64,000 nucleotides of DNA from NCBI RefSeq assembly GCF_009696375.1, contig NZ_VUMD01000013.1, positions 1-64,000 on the forward strand, read 5' to 3'. This DNA comes from Clostridium porci. GTDB lineage: Bacteria; Bacillota; Clostridia; Lachnospirales; Lachnospiraceae. A program made the position numbers and the translations under genes. Of this stretch, positions 29,908-40,729 are shown one piece after another; the stretch's first letter is position 1, and every line of letters begins with the position of its first letter. Under the pieces are notes generated by a model. The model was not told where the DNA came from. It searched no databases and saw only the letters and a program-made list of their open reading frames with translations.

Positions 29908-32838
29908 GTGGCTGAAACGAATAAAAGACAGCAAAGCGGAAACAGAAAACCGGGCAGGCCAAAGAGCAGCGCCTTAAAGAAGGGAAGCTCTGCCTCCAAA
30001 GGGCGCGGTTTTTCTGGGAAAAAAGGGTATGAAGAACAGAATACAGAGTTTATGAGAGCAGAAGTGGTTATCATCTGCTCTTTTGCTGTTGCTATTTTAC
30101 TGTTTCTGAGCAACTTTAAATTGTGCGGTATTGTGGGGGACGTCCTTCGGGAACTGCAGCTGGGAATATTTGGAGTGGCAGGGTATGGGGTTCCCATACT
30201 GCTTTTTCTGGGAACCTGCTTTCACCTGTCTAATCAGGGAAATGCACATGCGGCAATGAAGCTGGCGGCTGTGGCGCTGGCTTTAATTACTGTTTGTGCT
30301 TTAATGCAGCTGCTCTTTGGAACCACTCCGGAAGGGGCTCATTGGATCGAGTATTATAAGCAGTCCAGCACAGGAGGAAGCGGCGGCGGCTGGCTGGGCG
30401 GCGTTGTGGCTTCCCTTCTGACGTTGGGCATTGGCAGGGCCGGAGCTTTTGTGCTGCTGGTGGTAGTGTTTATAATCTCTATGGTAATGATTACCGAGCG
30501 TTCCTTTGTGAGCGCTGTAAAGCGGGGCGGAGATAGGGCTTACCAGTATGCGAGGGAGGATATGGATCGCAGGAAAGAGCTTCATGCCCAGAAGGCAGAG
30601 GAGCGGGCCCGTCTGAGAGAGGAGCAGAGGGTGAGAGGGGTGAATCTGGATGCCACTCGACTGTCACCTGTGGATGAGAACCATTCAGATGTTTATGAGG
30701 ATGAGGAATTTGACCGGGAATTTGGCGATGATTTGGAGGAGATGGCTCCGGTCAATGAATTCAGGGGTAAATTCGATCCGCCTTTGGATGCCGGCGAAGA
30801 GAACGGGCTTCCATATGCAGCTGTTTCTTATGAGGAGGAGTTAGGCTCTCTGGCCCGAACCATTGAGAGGCATAGCCGCAGGAGCGTGTCCGGTTATGGA
30901 GAGAAGCCGCCGGTCATTGGCGTGGGAAATGAGGATGGGAAGGAGGCTTCTGAGGAGGAGACAAATCTCATGTACGCCCCAAGGGATGTGCGTACCCTGG
31001 AGGAGATGGAGATGACAGAGCCTGCTGCTTCACAGGAGGAATACGAAGAAATTCCCTGGGACAGGGAGGGCGAAGAGATACGGTCGCCTTATGAGGCGGC
31101 AGCTTCTGATACCTGTCAGAAGGATAGCTTTTCTGCTGTCGCAGGAGTATCCCAGAGAGTTAGAGATACGCAGGATACCTTAGAGAAGGAAGCAAGGGCT
31201 GACAGTGTTTTTGTGCCTGAGGAGTCAAAGCGGGTAGTTACTGCCTCCGGCAAGGTGATAGAGACGGAGACGGAGCTCCTTGAAAAGAAGCTTGAGAAGC
31301 GGCGGGAGGAAGCGGTTCAGTCAGATCCCAACTTGGCGGTGGCAGATGAGATTCAGAAAAAGGAGGAGGCTGTCAAAAAAGAATACATATTTCCACCCAC
31401 CAGTCTTCTTAAGAAGGGAGCCAGAAATGCGGGAGCCTTCTCCGGTGATGAATATAAGGCGACAGCTATTAAGCTTCAGCAGACCCTTCACAACTTTGGG
31501 GTAGGCGTTACTGTGACCAATATCAGTTGCGGGCCTGCCGTAACGCGCTACGAGCTTTTGCCGGAGCAGGGGGTTAAGGTCAGCCGGATTGTAGGTTTGA
31601 CAGATGATATCAAGCTGAGCCTTGCAGCTACGGACATACGAATTGAGGCGCCTATCCCTGGCAAGTCGGCTGTGGGTATCGAGGTGCCCAATAAGGAAAA
31701 TAATATGGTTTACCTAAGGGAGCTTTTGGAGTCGGATGCTTTTCATAGCCATAAGTCCCGGCTGGCTTTTGCAGTAGGCAAGGATATCGGCGGCCAGGTG
31801 GTTGTGGCTGATATTGGGAAAATGCCTCACCTGCTGATTGCAGGGGCTACCGGCTCCGGTAAGTCAGTTTGCATTAACACGCTGATTATGAGTATTATTT
31901 TCAAGTCTAGGCCTGAGGATGTGAAGATGATCATGGTAGATCCTAAGGTGGTGGAGCTGAGCGTGTATAACGGCATCCCCCATCTCTTAATTCCGGTTGT
32001 GACGGACCCCAAGAAGGCTTCCGGTGCGCTTAACTGGGCCGTAGCTGAGATGGAGGATCGCTATAAAAAGTTTGCCCACTGTAATGTGAGGGATTTGAAG
32101 GGCTATAATGAGAGGGTGGAGAAGCTTCCTGATACAGAGGATGAGAATAAGCCTAAGAAGCTGCCTCAAATCGTAATCATCATTGATGAGCTGGCCGATC
32201 TTATGATGATTGCTCCGGGAGAGGTGGAGGATTCCATCTGCCGTCTGGCCCAGCTGGCTCGTGCGGCCGGAATCCATCTGGTAATTGCCACCCAGAGGCC
32301 GTCGGTCAACGTTATTACAGGTCTGATCAAAGCCAATGTACCTTCTAGAATTGCTTTTGCCGTGTCGTCGGGGGTGGATTCACGCACGATTATTGATATG
32401 AACGGCGCGGAGAAGCTTTTGGGCAAGGGGGATATGCTCTTTTATCCGGCAGGCGTTCCAAAGCCCCAGCGGGTTCAGGGCGCGTTTGTATCTGACGAAG
32501 AGGTGAGCCGGGTAGTAGACTTCCTTACAGAGCAGGGTATGGTGGCTGAGTACAGCCCTGAGGTGGAAAACCGGGTTTCCTCTCCTGTGTTTGAAACAGG
32601 GGGAGGAGCTTCCAACAGAGATGAGTATTTTGCACAGGCCGGCCAGTTTATTATTGATAAGGATAAGGCTTCCATCGGTATGCTCCAGCGAATGTTCAAG
32701 ATTGGGTTTAACCGTGCGGCTCGGATTATGGATCAGCTGGCGGAGGCTGGTGTGGTAGGGGAAGAAGAGGGAACAAAGCCTAGGAAGGTTCTCATGAGTC
32801 CAGAGGAGTTTGAGGAAATGCTGGAGCAGGGGAATTAG
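29908..32838 (+). CDS. ftsK: DNA translocase FtsK/SpoIIIE
   Basis: 976 residues from a GTG start with GGGGG upstream. A basic N-terminus precedes about four membrane helices (residues 50-200), then a long acidic linker (220-510). The translocase motor follows, with Walker A GATGSGKS at 646-653 and Walker B IVIIIDELADLMM. The gamma winged-helix domain at the end has ASIGMLQRMFKIGFNRAARI. It pumps chromosome ends through the closing septum. Whether it is the sporulation SpoIIIE or the vegetative form cannot be decided from one copy. Confidence 0.93.
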   Translation: MAETNKRQQSGNRKPGRPKSSALKKGSSASKGRGFSGKKGYEEQNTEFMRAEVVIICSFAVAILLFLSNFKLCGIVGDVLRELQLGIFGVAGYGVPILLFLGTCFHLSNQGNAHAAMKLAAVALALITVCALMQLLFGTTPEGAHWIEYYKQSSTGGSGGGWLGGVVASLLTLGIGRAGAFVLLVVVFIISMVMITERSFVSAVKRGGDRAYQYAREDMDRRKELHAQKAEERARLREEQRVRGVNLDATRLSPVDENHSDVYEDEEFDREFGDDLEEMAPVNEFRGKFDPPLDAGEENGLPYAAVSYEEELGSLARTIERHSRRSVSGYGEKPPVIGVGNEDGKEASEEETNLMYAPRDVRTLEEMEMTEPAASQEEYEEIPWDREGEEIRSPYEAAASDTCQKDSFSAVAGVSQRVRDTQDTLEKEARADSVFVPEESKRVVTASGKVIETETELLEKKLEKRREEAVQSDPNLAVADEIQKKEEAVKKEYIFPPTSLLKKGARNAGAFSGDEYKATAIKLQQTLHNFGVGVTVTNISCGPAVTRYELLPEQGVKVSRIVGLTDDIKLSLAATDIRIEAPIPGKSAVGIEVPNKENNMVYLRELLESDAFHSHKSRLAFAVGKDIGGQVVVADIGKMPHLLIAGATGSGKSVCINTLIMSIIFKSRPEDVKMIMVDPKVVELSVYNGIPHLLIPVVTDPKKASGALNWAVAEMEDRYKKFAHCNVRDLKGYNERVEKLPDTEDENKPKKLPQIVIIIDELADLMMIAPGEVEDSICRLAQLARAAGIHLVIATQRPSVNVITGLIKANVPSRIAFAVSSGVDSRTIIDMNGAEKLLGKGDMLFYPAGVPKPQRVQGAFVSDEEVSRVVDFLTEQGMVAEYSPEVENRVSSPVFETGGGASNRDEYFAQAGQFIIDKDKASIGMLQRMFKIGFNRAARIMDQLAEAGVVGEEEGTKPRKVLMSPEEFEEMLEQGN

Positions 32839-32893
32839 CTGCTGTTGATGTTTATTAGAAAATAATTTCAAATATTGAGAGGAGGAGAAGGGT

Positions 32894-34564
32894 ATGAAAT
32901 CAGATATTGAGATTGCCCAGGAAGCAGTAATGAAGCCGATTCAGGAGGTGGCTGCCGCTTACAATATCGCAGAGGAGGATTTGGAGCTTTACGGAAGATA
33001 TAAGGCTAAGCTGGCAGACAGCCTTTGGGAGAAGGTGAAGGATAAGCCGGATGGCAAGCTGGTGCTGGTAACGGCCATTAATCCTACTCCTGCAGGGGAG
33101 GGAAAGACTACGATAACGGTAGGCTTAGGTCAGGCTTTGGGGAAAATGGGAAGGAATGCCATCATTGCGCTGCGGGAGCCTTCCCTGGGTCCCTGTTTTG
33201 GAATCAAGGGAGGAGCGGCAGGGGGAGGCTATGCACAGGCAGTACCTATGGAGGACTTAAACCTGCATTTTACAGGTGATTTTCATGCCATCACATCTGC
33301 CAACAATCTACTGGCAGCCTTGTTGGATAATCATATTCAGCAGGGAAATGAGCTGGGAATTGATCCGAGACAGGTGATGTGGAAGCGCTGTGAGGATATG
33401 AATGACAGAGCGCTGCGCAATGTGGTGATTGGTCTGGGAGCCAAGGCGGACGGCATGGTCAGAGAAGATCACTTCGTAATTACAGTGGCCTCCGAGATTA
33501 TGGCCATTCTCTGTCTGGCAGAGAATATGGAGGATTTGAAGGCAAGGCTGGGACAGATTATCGTAGCCTATAGCTTTACAGGCCAGCCTGTGACTGCTGA
33601 GGATCTCCATGCAACTGGCGCTATGGCTGCCCTTTTAAAGGATGCGCTAAAGCCCAATCTGATTCAGACACTGGAGCATACGGGTGTGCTGGTTCACGGA
33701 GGCCCCTTTGCGAATATAGCCCATGGCTGCAACAGCGTGCGGGCTACCAAGACGGCTTTGAAGCTGTCGGATATTGTGGTAACAGAGGCCGGTTTTGGGG
33801 CGGATCTGGGGGCGGAAAAGTTCCTGGATATTAAGTGCCGCAAGGCGGGCTTGAAGCCGGATGCCGTAGTTCTTGTGGCTACCGTGCGGGCTCTTAAGTA
33901 TAATGGCGGCGTTCCAAGGGATCAGCTGTCCCAGGAGAACCTGGACGGGCTTAAGAGAGGAATTGTGAATTTGGAAAAGCATATTGAGAATATCCAAAAG
34001 TATGGTGTGCCTGTGATTGTAACCCTTAATTCCTTCATAACCGATACCCAGGCAGAATATGCTTATATTAAGAAATTCTGCAAGGAATTATGCTGCGAAT
34101 TTGCCCTTTCTGAGGTTTGGGCCAAGGGAGGGGAGGGAGGAATTGCTCTGGCTGAAAAGGTGCTTCATACTTTAGAGCACAAGCCGGGCGATTTCCATGT
34201 GCTGTATCCAGATGAGATGTGCCTGAAGGAGAAGATTTATACCATTGCGTCAGAGATTTATGGCGCAGTGGATGTATCCTACGCACCAGCTGCTTTAAGG
34301 GCACTTAAGAATATTGAGGATATGGGATTTGGAAATCTGCCCGTCTGTATGGCTAAAACGCAGTATTCCCTGTCTGATGACCAGACCAGGCTGGGCCGTC
34401 CCACAGGCTTTACTATCCATGTAAGGGACGCTTATGTATCAGCAGGGGCAGGGTTTGTAGTGGCTCTTACCGGTTCTATCATGACAATGCCAGGTCTGCC
34501 CAAGAAGCCGGCGGCTGAAAACATTGATGTGGATAAGGATGGAAGGATCACAGGACTTTTTTAA
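32894..34564 (+). CDS. fhs: Formate-tetrahydrofolate ligase
   Basis: 556 residues, full family length. The ATP-binding loop TPAGEGKTT is at 65-73; [18 protein letters not shown] and [14 protein letters not shown] follow. The enzyme joins formate to THF using ATP, feeding one-carbon units to purine and methionine synthesis and, in acetogens, to the Wood-Ljungdahl pathway. GAGAGGAGGAG precedes ATG 32,894. It stands apart from other folate genes here. Confidence 0.97.
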   Translation: MKSDIEIAQEAVMKPIQEVAAAYNIAEEDLELYGRYKAKLADSLWEKVKDKPDGKLVLVTAINPTPAGEGKTTITVGLGQALGKMGRNAIIALREPSLGPCFGIKGGAAGGGYAQAVPMEDLNLHFTGDFHAITSANNLLAALLDNHIQQGNELGIDPRQVMWKRCEDMNDRALRNVVIGLGAKADGMVREDHFVITVASEIMAILCLAENMEDLKARLGQIIVAYSFTGQPVTAEDLHATGAMAALLKDALKPNLIQTLEHTGVLVHGGPFANIAHGCNSVRATKTALKLSDIVVTEAGFGADLGAEKFLDIKCRKAGLKPDAVVLVATVRALKYNGGVPRDQLSQENLDGLKRGIVNLEKHIENIQKYGVPVIVTLNSFITDTQAEYAYIKKFCKELCCEFALSEVWAKGGEGGIALAEKVLHTLEHKPGDFHVLYPDEMCLKEKIYTIASEIYGAVDVSYAPAALRALKNIEDMGFGNLPVCMAKTQYSLSDDQTRLGRPTGFTIHVRDAYVSAGAGFVVALTGSIMTMPGLPKKPAAENIDVDKDGRITGLF

Positions 34565-34739
34565 AGGAACGGATATGCAGTATCATTGGGGCGGGCTCTG
34601 CCTTTCGCGGGGCCAGCCTTTCGCCGGGCCTTTAGTGTGTTGGCAGAGGGGCAGAGTAGGAAATCTGCTCCTCTGCCAGGACATTGGAATCCCATGCCAA
34701 TGGCCGTCTGCAACAGTATGGATTGAGAGGAAAAGGATT
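34565..34739 (+). other. Structured 175-base leader between fhs and murE
   Basis: GGCAGAGGGGCAGA (34642-34655) pairs with TCTGCTCCTCTGCC (34664-34677) as 14 bp with one G-U. There is no T-run. GC-rich repeats of CCTTTCGC-type sequence lie before it. No gene is seen. Confidence 0.4.
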
Positions 34740-36314
34740 ATGGTATTAAAGAATTGGCTGCAGGAGCTGGAGTTTGAACTGGTGCAGGGCAGTCTGGAGG
34801 CAGAGGTAAATGAGATTGTCTATGACTCCAGAAAAGCACAGCCAGGAGCTGTATTTGTGTGCATGGGGGGAACCAGAGTGGATTCCCACAAATTTGTGCC
34901 GGAGGTGCTAAAGGCTGGAGTCAGGGTGCTTCTTACAGAGCGCAGCGTTGAGGAGGAATTAAAGGCTTCCGGCCTGCCCAAAGAGGAGCTTTTACAGGTG
35001 ACAGTGCTTCGAACCCCTGACGGGCGCCGGGGGCTGGCCCTTCTTTCAGCGGCCAGATTTGGCTATCCGGCAAAGCGCATGGTGACGATTGGCGTAACAG
35101 GCACCAAGGGGAAGACGACTACGACCCATATGATTAAGACGGTTCTGGAGGCGGCAGGAAAAAAGGTAGGTGTCATTGGAACCACAGGTATGATCCTTGG
35201 TGACAGGGTGACTCCTACTGTGAACACCACGCCGGAATCCTACCAGCTTCATAAAGCGTTTCTGGAAATGGCTAAGGCAGGCTGTGAGTATATGATTATG
35301 GAGGTATCCTCCCAGGGACTTAAGATGCACAGGGTGGATGGGATTGAGTTTGATTATGGCATCTTTACAAACATTTCTCCGGATCACATTGGCCCGGATG
35401 AGCATGCGGATTTTGCGGAATATTTATACTATAAGTCACAGCTGTTAAACCACTGTAAAGTGGGGCTGGTGAATCGCAATGACAGTCATTTTCAGGAGAT
35501 TGTAAAGACAGCCTCCTGTAAGCTTTATACCTACCGTGTGGCAGATAATGGGGGGCAGGAGCAAGCGGCAGGAGCGGGCCGGAAGGAGCAGGCAGCAGAA
35601 AGCGCGGCAGATCGGTTAGTGGCGGACTTTGAGGCTTCTAACATTTGCTGTGTGTCTCAGCCTGACTTTGTGGGAACAACCTTTAAGGTTACAGGCGCAT
35701 ATGAGATGGAGGTGCGTCTTGGTATTCCCGGACGGTTCAATGTAGATAATGCTTTGGCGGCTGTAAGCCTTTGCAGCTTTCTAACGCTTCCAAAGCATCT
35801 GGTAAGCCATGGGCTGGAGCATATCCGCGTCAATGGACGCATGGAAATTGTCCATACTTCAAAACGCTGCACTGTACTGGTGGATTATGCCCACAATGCG
35901 GTGAGTATGGAAAGTCTTTTGGCTACGCTGAGGGAGTATCATCCAAAACGGTTAGTGGTGGTGTTCGGATGTGGAGGCAACCGCTCCAGAGACAGGAGGT
36001 ATTCTATGGGCGAAATAGGGGGACGTATGGCAGATCTGTCGATTATTACGGCGGATAATTCCAGGTACGAGAGAACAGAGGATATTATGGCTGATATCCG
36101 GGGCAGCATTGAAAAAACAGGCGGCGCATTTCTGGAGATACCGGACAGGCGGGAGGCGATTGCCTACAGCATTATACATGCAGAGCAGGGAGATATGATT
36201 GCAGTGATCGGAAAAGGACATGAGGATTACCAGGAGATTAACGGAATGCGCTATCATTTCCTGGACCGTGAGGTCATTAAAGCGGTGATAGAGGAACTGG
36301 AGGATAAGGAATGA
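34740..36314 (+). CDS. murE: UDP-MurNAc-tripeptide synthetase MurE
   Basis: 524 residues from ATG 34,740, chosen for the GAGAGGAAAAGG site; the upstream in-frame codons are intergenic-like. Mur ligase motifs: IVYDSRKAQPGAVFVCM, ATP loop GVTGTKGKTTTTHM near residue 117, EVSSQGLKMHRV, and DYAHNAVSMES. TADNSRYE sits where DNPR marks meso-diaminopimelate enzymes; the Arg is kept, suggesting mDAP addition, as usual in Lachnospiraceae. A Gln/Ala-rich insert (GGQEQAAGAGRKEQAAESAA, near residue 277) looks like a loop. It overlaps murF by 4 bases. Confidence 0.93.
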   Translation: MVLKNWLQELEFELVQGSLEAEVNEIVYDSRKAQPGAVFVCMGGTRVDSHKFVPEVLKAGVRVLLTERSVEEELKASGLPKEELLQVTVLRTPDGRRGLALLSAARFGYPAKRMVTIGVTGTKGKTTTTHMIKTVLEAAGKKVGVIGTTGMILGDRVTPTVNTTPESYQLHKAFLEMAKAGCEYMIMEVSSQGLKMHRVDGIEFDYGIFTNISPDHIGPDEHADFAEYLYYKSQLLNHCKVGLVNRNDSHFQEIVKTASCKLYTYRVADNGGQEQAAGAGRKEQAAESAADRLVADFEASNICCVSQPDFVGTTFKVTGAYEMEVRLGIPGRFNVDNALAAVSLCSFLTLPKHLVSHGLEHIRVNGRMEIVHTSKRCTVLVDYAHNAVSMESLLATLREYHPKRLVVVFGCGGNRSRDRRYSMGEIGGRMADLSIITADNSRYERTEDIMADIRGSIEKTGGAFLEIPDRREAIAYSIIHAEQGDMIAVIGKGHEDYQEINGMRYHFLDREVIKAVIEELEDKE

Positions 36315-37765
36315 GCTTGACAGATATGACAGCGGGAGAGCTGGCAAGGGCAGCAGGCGGCAGGCTTTTACAGGGGAAGGCAGAGTCGAAGATAAGACAT
36401 ATCAGTCTGGATTCCAGAAAAATGAAGGGAGATGATTTATTCGTACCTATTATTGGTGAAACGGTGGACGCCCACAGGTTTATCTGTCAGGCTTTGGAGC
36501 ATGGGGCGGCGGCTGTATTTACCAGTGAGCACCACACGCCTGAAGACGTAAAGACCTGTATAATAAGGCAGATGGGAGCAGATAGTTCTTCGGGCTGGAA
36601 AGGGAAAGAGGCCGCCTGGATTGAGGTGGAGGATACCAGAAAGGCTCTTCAGGATGTGGGGTTTTTTTGCAGAAAGAAGCGCTCCCTTCCTTTGGTGGGG
36701 GTTACAGGAAGCGTTGGCAAGACGACCACTAGGGAGATGATCGCGGCGGCTTTAAGTACAGGCTTTCATGTGTATAAGACCCCGGGCAATTCCAACAGCC
36801 AGGTAGGAGTTCCCATTACCATAGCGGAGATTCCGCGGGACGCCCAGATTGGCGTCATTGAGCTGGGGATGAGCCAGCCGGGAGAGATGACCCGGATTGC
36901 CCGGATTGCTCAGGTCGATTATGCTGTTATAACCAATATTGGCGTTACGCATATGGAGAACCTGGGCTCCAGGGAGAACATTCTGAAGGAAAAGCTTCAC
37001 ATACAGGACGGGATGAATCCCGATGGAATGTTGATCCTGAATGGAGATGATGAGAGACTGCGCAGTGTGATTCCGGAGGGAGGCAGGAAGGCTCTTTTCT
37101 ATGGTATGGGAGAGAACTGCCAGTGCCGGGGGCAGGATCTCCATCTGGAACATGGATACCCTGTGTTTACGGCGGTTTTTAAGGAGGAGAGGGCGCAGGT
37201 TCGGCTTAAGGTAATGGGGGTACATATGGTTTCCAACGCTCTGGCCGCCCTTGCGGTAGCCGCTGTTAACGGAATTTCTCTAAAACAGGCGGCTGCCGGT
37301 TTAGAAAAATTTGAGGGCTTTAAGGGCCGGCAGCAGACCTTTAAATTGGGCGGCGTCACAGTGATTGACGACAGCTATAATGCCAGTCCTGCATCTATGA
37401 AGGCCGGGCTTAGGGTGCTCTGGGGTGCATCAGACGCTAACCGTAGAATTGCGGTGCTTGCGGACATGAAGGAGCTGGGAACCGGCGCTTTTGGCTTTCA
37501 CAGAGAAATAGGAGCCTACATAGCGGCTCACCCGGTAGATGAGGTGCTGCTGTTGGGAGATCTGGCGGCGGAGATAGGCCGTGGGCTTTTGGGGGCCGGT
37601 TCAGAAGTGCCTGTTACCCTCTGCAAAGATTTGGAGGAGGTAAAGGGCTGGCTGAATAAGCAGCTTAAGGAGGGGGACTGGGTTTTCTTTAAGGGTTCTA
37701 ACAGTATGGGGCTGTCTGAGGCGGTGAGCTATGTTAAAAATCAGAGAAGCCAGCAAACAATCTGA
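36311..37765 (+). CDS. murF: UDP-MurNAc-tripeptide-D-Ala-D-Ala ligase MurF
   Basis: 484 residues starting in an ATGA overlap with murE. The ATP loop GVTGSVGKTTTREM lies near residue 132; TPGNSNSQVGVP, IELGMSQPGEM, and VIDDSYNASPASM are family marks. It adds D-Ala-D-Ala to the muramyl tripeptide made by MurE, in the cytosol. Pairing with murE is the usual order. Confidence 0.95.
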   Translation: MSLTDMTAGELARAAGGRLLQGKAESKIRHISLDSRKMKGDDLFVPIIGETVDAHRFICQALEHGAAAVFTSEHHTPEDVKTCIIRQMGADSSSGWKGKEAAWIEVEDTRKALQDVGFFCRKKRSLPLVGVTGSVGKTTTREMIAAALSTGFHVYKTPGNSNSQVGVPITIAEIPRDAQIGVIELGMSQPGEMTRIARIAQVDYAVITNIGVTHMENLGSRENILKEKLHIQDGMNPDGMLILNGDDERLRSVIPEGGRKALFYGMGENCQCRGQDLHLEHGYPVFTAVFKEERAQVRLKVMGVHMVSNALAALAVAAVNGISLKQAAAGLEKFEGFKGRQQTFKLGGVTVIDDSYNASPASMKAGLRVLWGASDANRRIAVLADMKELGTGAFGFHREIGAYIAAHPVDEVLLLGDLAAEIGRGLLGAGSEVPVTLCKDLEEVKGWLNKQLKEGDWVFFKGSNSMGLSEAVSYVKNQRSQQTI

Positions 37766-37911
37766 TACTATCTAAGAAAAAGAACGCATATTTTCTGACG
37801 CTGCAATAAAAATTCATATCCTGATCTTATTTGGGGAAGAATCTTTTCTTAGATACCCTTCTTTCGGGAAAGTGGGGAAAGCAGTTTGAATGAGATAAGG
37901 AGAAATGTGTG

Positions 37912-39321
37912 ATGCAGAAGAAGGATGATAAGAGGATACGATGGAATACACTGGCCTTAATGGCATTTTCTACAGTATGGGGCTTTGGGAATGTGATCAA
38001 TGGTTTTTCGGAATACGGAGGGCTTAAGGCGATTGTATCCTGGGCTTTGATTTTTGCCATTTATTTTATTCCCTATGCCCTGATGGTAGGGGAACTGGGC
38101 TCTACCTTTAAGAATGCCGGAGGAGGCGTCAGCTCCTGGATTAACGAAACCATCGGTCCCCGGATGGCCTACTATGCAGGCTGGACCTACTGGGTCGTTC
38201 ATATGCCATATATTTCCCAGAAGCCCAACTCCACCGTGATCGCGGCAAGCTGGGCTTTGTTCCAGGACAAGCGGGCCAGCGATATGAATACCACGGTGAT
38301 GCAGCTGATTTGCCTGGTGATTTTTCTTTTTGCTATGTATCTGTCCAGCAAGGGAATAGCTGTGCTGAAGCGCCTTTCCACTTTGGCAGGCTCCGCTATG
38401 TTCATTATGTCTATGCTGTTTATTGTAATGATGATAGCAGCTCCGGCTCTGACGGAGGGCAGCTTTCAGAGGATCGAGTGGACGAAGGAGACCTTTATCC
38501 CTACCTTTGATTCGGGCTTTTTTATGGGCCTGTCCATATTGGTGTTTGCAGTGGGAGGATGTGAGAAAATTTCTCCTTATGTGAATAAAATGAAGAATCC
38601 GGCAAAGGAGTTTTCAAAGGGAATGGTGGCGCTGGCCTTTATGGTGGCTGTCACTGCCATTCTTGGAACCATAGCTCTGGGAATGATGTTTGACTCCAAT
38701 CAGATTCCTGGAGATCTGATGACTAATGGAGCTTACTATGCCTTTCAGAAGCTGGGAGCCTATTATCATCTGGGTAATTTTTTTGTGGTGGTTTATGCTC
38801 TGACCAACCTGATTGGACAGTTTTCCGTTATGGCGCTTTCGGTGGACGCGCCTCTGCGTATGCTTTTAGACAGCGCTGATTCCAGATTCATACCGAGGAA
38901 AATGTTTGAGAAAAATGAGAATGGAATCTATACCAATGGTCACAAGTTGGTGCTTTTAATTGTTTCTATTCTGATCATTGTTCCAGCCTTTGGAATAAAA
39001 AATGTGGATGTGCTGGTGCGGTGGCTGGTGAAGGTAAATTCCGTTTGCATGCCTCTGCGGTATTTGTGGGTGTTTGCGGCCTATATAGCCCTTAAAAAGG
39101 CCGGCAAGGTCTTTCAGGCAGAATACCGTTTCGTAAAGGGACGGAGGGCTGGCATGGCCTTTGGAATATGGTGCTTTGGATTTACTGCATTTGCCTGCGT
39201 CACAGGTATTTATTCAAACGATCCATTCCAGCTGGCGCTGAATATTGTGACTCCCTTTGTGCTGGTAGGGCTTGGGGTTATTATGCCTTGTCTGGCTGCA
39301 CGTGAGAGAAAAAAGGGCTGA
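37912..39321 (+). CDS. APC-superfamily amino acid permease (YjeM-like)
   Basis: 469 residues, about 12 membrane segments. STVWGFGNVINGFSEYGGLK near the start and the YALMVGELGSTFKNAGGGV segment mark the amino acid permease fold. The nearest group I recall is the glutamate/GABA-type YjeM family. ATG 37,912 is preferred; a GTG lies one codon earlier. AAGGAG precedes. Substrate cannot be named. Confidence 0.8.
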   Translation: MQKKDDKRIRWNTLALMAFSTVWGFGNVINGFSEYGGLKAIVSWALIFAIYFIPYALMVGELGSTFKNAGGGVSSWINETIGPRMAYYAGWTYWVVHMPYISQKPNSTVIAASWALFQDKRASDMNTTVMQLICLVIFLFAMYLSSKGIAVLKRLSTLAGSAMFIMSMLFIVMMIAAPALTEGSFQRIEWTKETFIPTFDSGFFMGLSILVFAVGGCEKISPYVNKMKNPAKEFSKGMVALAFMVAVTAILGTIALGMMFDSNQIPGDLMTNGAYYAFQKLGAYYHLGNFFVVVYALTNLIGQFSVMALSVDAPLRMLLDSADSRFIPRKMFEKNENGIYTNGHKLVLLIVSILIIVPAFGIKNVDVLVRWLVKVNSVCMPLRYLWVFAAYIALKKAGKVFQAEYRFVKGRRAGMAFGIWCFGFTAFACVTGIYSNDPFQLALNIVTPFVLVGLGVIMPCLAARERKKG

Positions 39322-39333
39322 AAGCGCCTGCGT

Positions 39334-39368
39334 CTCCCCTTTGCAGGCGTGCAGCCTGTAAAGGGGAG
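39334..39368. other. Strong 15-bp hairpin between permease and aminopeptidase genes
   Basis: CTCCCCTTTGCAGGC (39334-39348), loop GTGCA, GCCTGTAAAGGGGAG (39354-39368), with one G-U pair. No T-run follows. It may protect mRNA ends or reduce read-through. Confidence 0.55.
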
Positions 39369-39400
39369 CTGGGCGAAATGGTTAGATGGAGGAGATAACG

Positions 39401-40729
39401 ATGGAAATCAATAAGGATAAATGCCGGAAAACGGCAGAGGAGCTAATTTCGTTTTTAGAGTCCAGTCCCACCAGCTTTCATGCGGTGGAAATGATAGCAG
39501 GAGAGCTTAAGGAGGCTGGTTTTGCAGCCTTGTCAGAAGGGGAGAAGTGGCTGCTTAAGGAAGGAGGAAGCTATTATGTAACAAGAAATCAGTCGTCCAT
39601 CATTGCATTTAAGCTTCCGGAAGGAGCTTTTACTGGCTTTCAGATAATGGCTAGTCACAGCGATTCCCCCTCTTTTAAGATAAAAGAGAATCCGGAAATG
39701 GAGTCTGAGGGACATTATATAAAGCTGAATGTGGAGAAATACGGCGGTATGCTGTGCGCTCCTTGGCTCGACAGGCCCTTGTCTGTAGCAGGACGGCTGG
39801 TTATCAAAGAGGGAAACCGTCTGGTTTCAAAGCTGGTGAATGTGGATCGGGATCTGCTTCTGATTCCCAATCTGGCGATTCATTTTAACCGGGAAGTAAA
39901 TGATGGTTACAAATACAATGCTCAGATCGACATGCTGCCTGTGTATGGAGGCGCAGATGCCAGAGATACCTTTATGATGACGGTGGCGGAGGCGGCCGGA
40001 GTGGAGGAGGGAGCCGTCCTTGGACATGATCTGTTCCTTTACAGCAGAATGCCGGGAACGATCTGGGGAGCCGGGGAGGAATTTATCTCCTGCGGACGTC
40101 TGGATGATCTGCAGTGCGCGTTTGCTTCCCTGAAAGGATTTTTAAAGGGAGGGAGCCATTCCACTGTATCCGTATATGCGGTTTTGGACAATGAAGAGGT
40201 GGGGAGCGGCACCAAGCAAGGGGCGGATTCCACCTTTTTAGAGGATACGTTAAAGCGGATTAACCATAGCCTGGGACGGAGCCAGGAGGAATATCTGATG
40301 GCCATTGCCTCCAGCTTTATGGTATCGGCTGACAATGCCCATGCTGTTCATCCAAACCTTTCAGGAAAGTCAGATCCCACGAACCGTCCATACATGAACG
40401 AAGGAATTGTAATAAAGTATAATGCCAACCAGAAATATACCACAGATGCAGTGTCTGCCGCTATGTTCAAAGAATTATGTCACAGGGCAGGCGTGCCTTA
40501 CCAGACCTTTGCCAACCGGTCGGATATGCTGGGCGGGTCTACGCTGGGGAATATCTCCAATTCCCATGTTTCACTTAATACAGTGGATATAGGCCTTCCC
40601 CAGCTATCCATGCATTCACCTTATGAAACGGCAGGAATTCGTGACACCTGTTATCTGATAAGGGCGGCGGAGGCGTTTTTTTCAACCTGCATGAGGGCGG
40701 ACGGGACTGGGGAATATGTGATAAAATAG
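39401..40729 (+). CDS. M18-family aminopeptidase (ApeB-like)
   Basis: 442 residues from ATG 39,401, 8 bases after GGAGG; ATG 39,386 lies upstream of that site. Metal ligands are visible in MASHSDSPSFKIK, CGRLDDLQCAFA, DNEEVGSGT and DNAHAVHPN; STLGNISNSHVSLNTVDIG is also conserved. The enzyme removes N-terminal residues from peptides in the cytosol using zinc. Length is normal for the family. Confidence 0.92.
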   Translation: MEINKDKCRKTAEELISFLESSPTSFHAVEMIAGELKEAGFAALSEGEKWLLKEGGSYYVTRNQSSIIAFKLPEGAFTGFQIMASHSDSPSFKIKENPEMESEGHYIKLNVEKYGGMLCAPWLDRPLSVAGRLVIKEGNRLVSKLVNVDRDLLLIPNLAIHFNREVNDGYKYNAQIDMLPVYGGADARDTFMMTVAEAAGVEEGAVLGHDLFLYSRMPGTIWGAGEEFISCGRLDDLQCAFASLKGFLKGGSHSTVSVYAVLDNEEVGSGTKQGADSTFLEDTLKRINHSLGRSQEEYLMAIASSFMVSADNAHAVHPNLSGKSDPTNRPYMNEGIVIKYNANQKYTTDAVSAAMFKELCHRAGVPYQTFANRSDMLGGSTLGNISNSHVSLNTVDIGLPQLSMHSPYETAGIRDTCYLIRAAEAFFSTCMRADGTGEYVIK

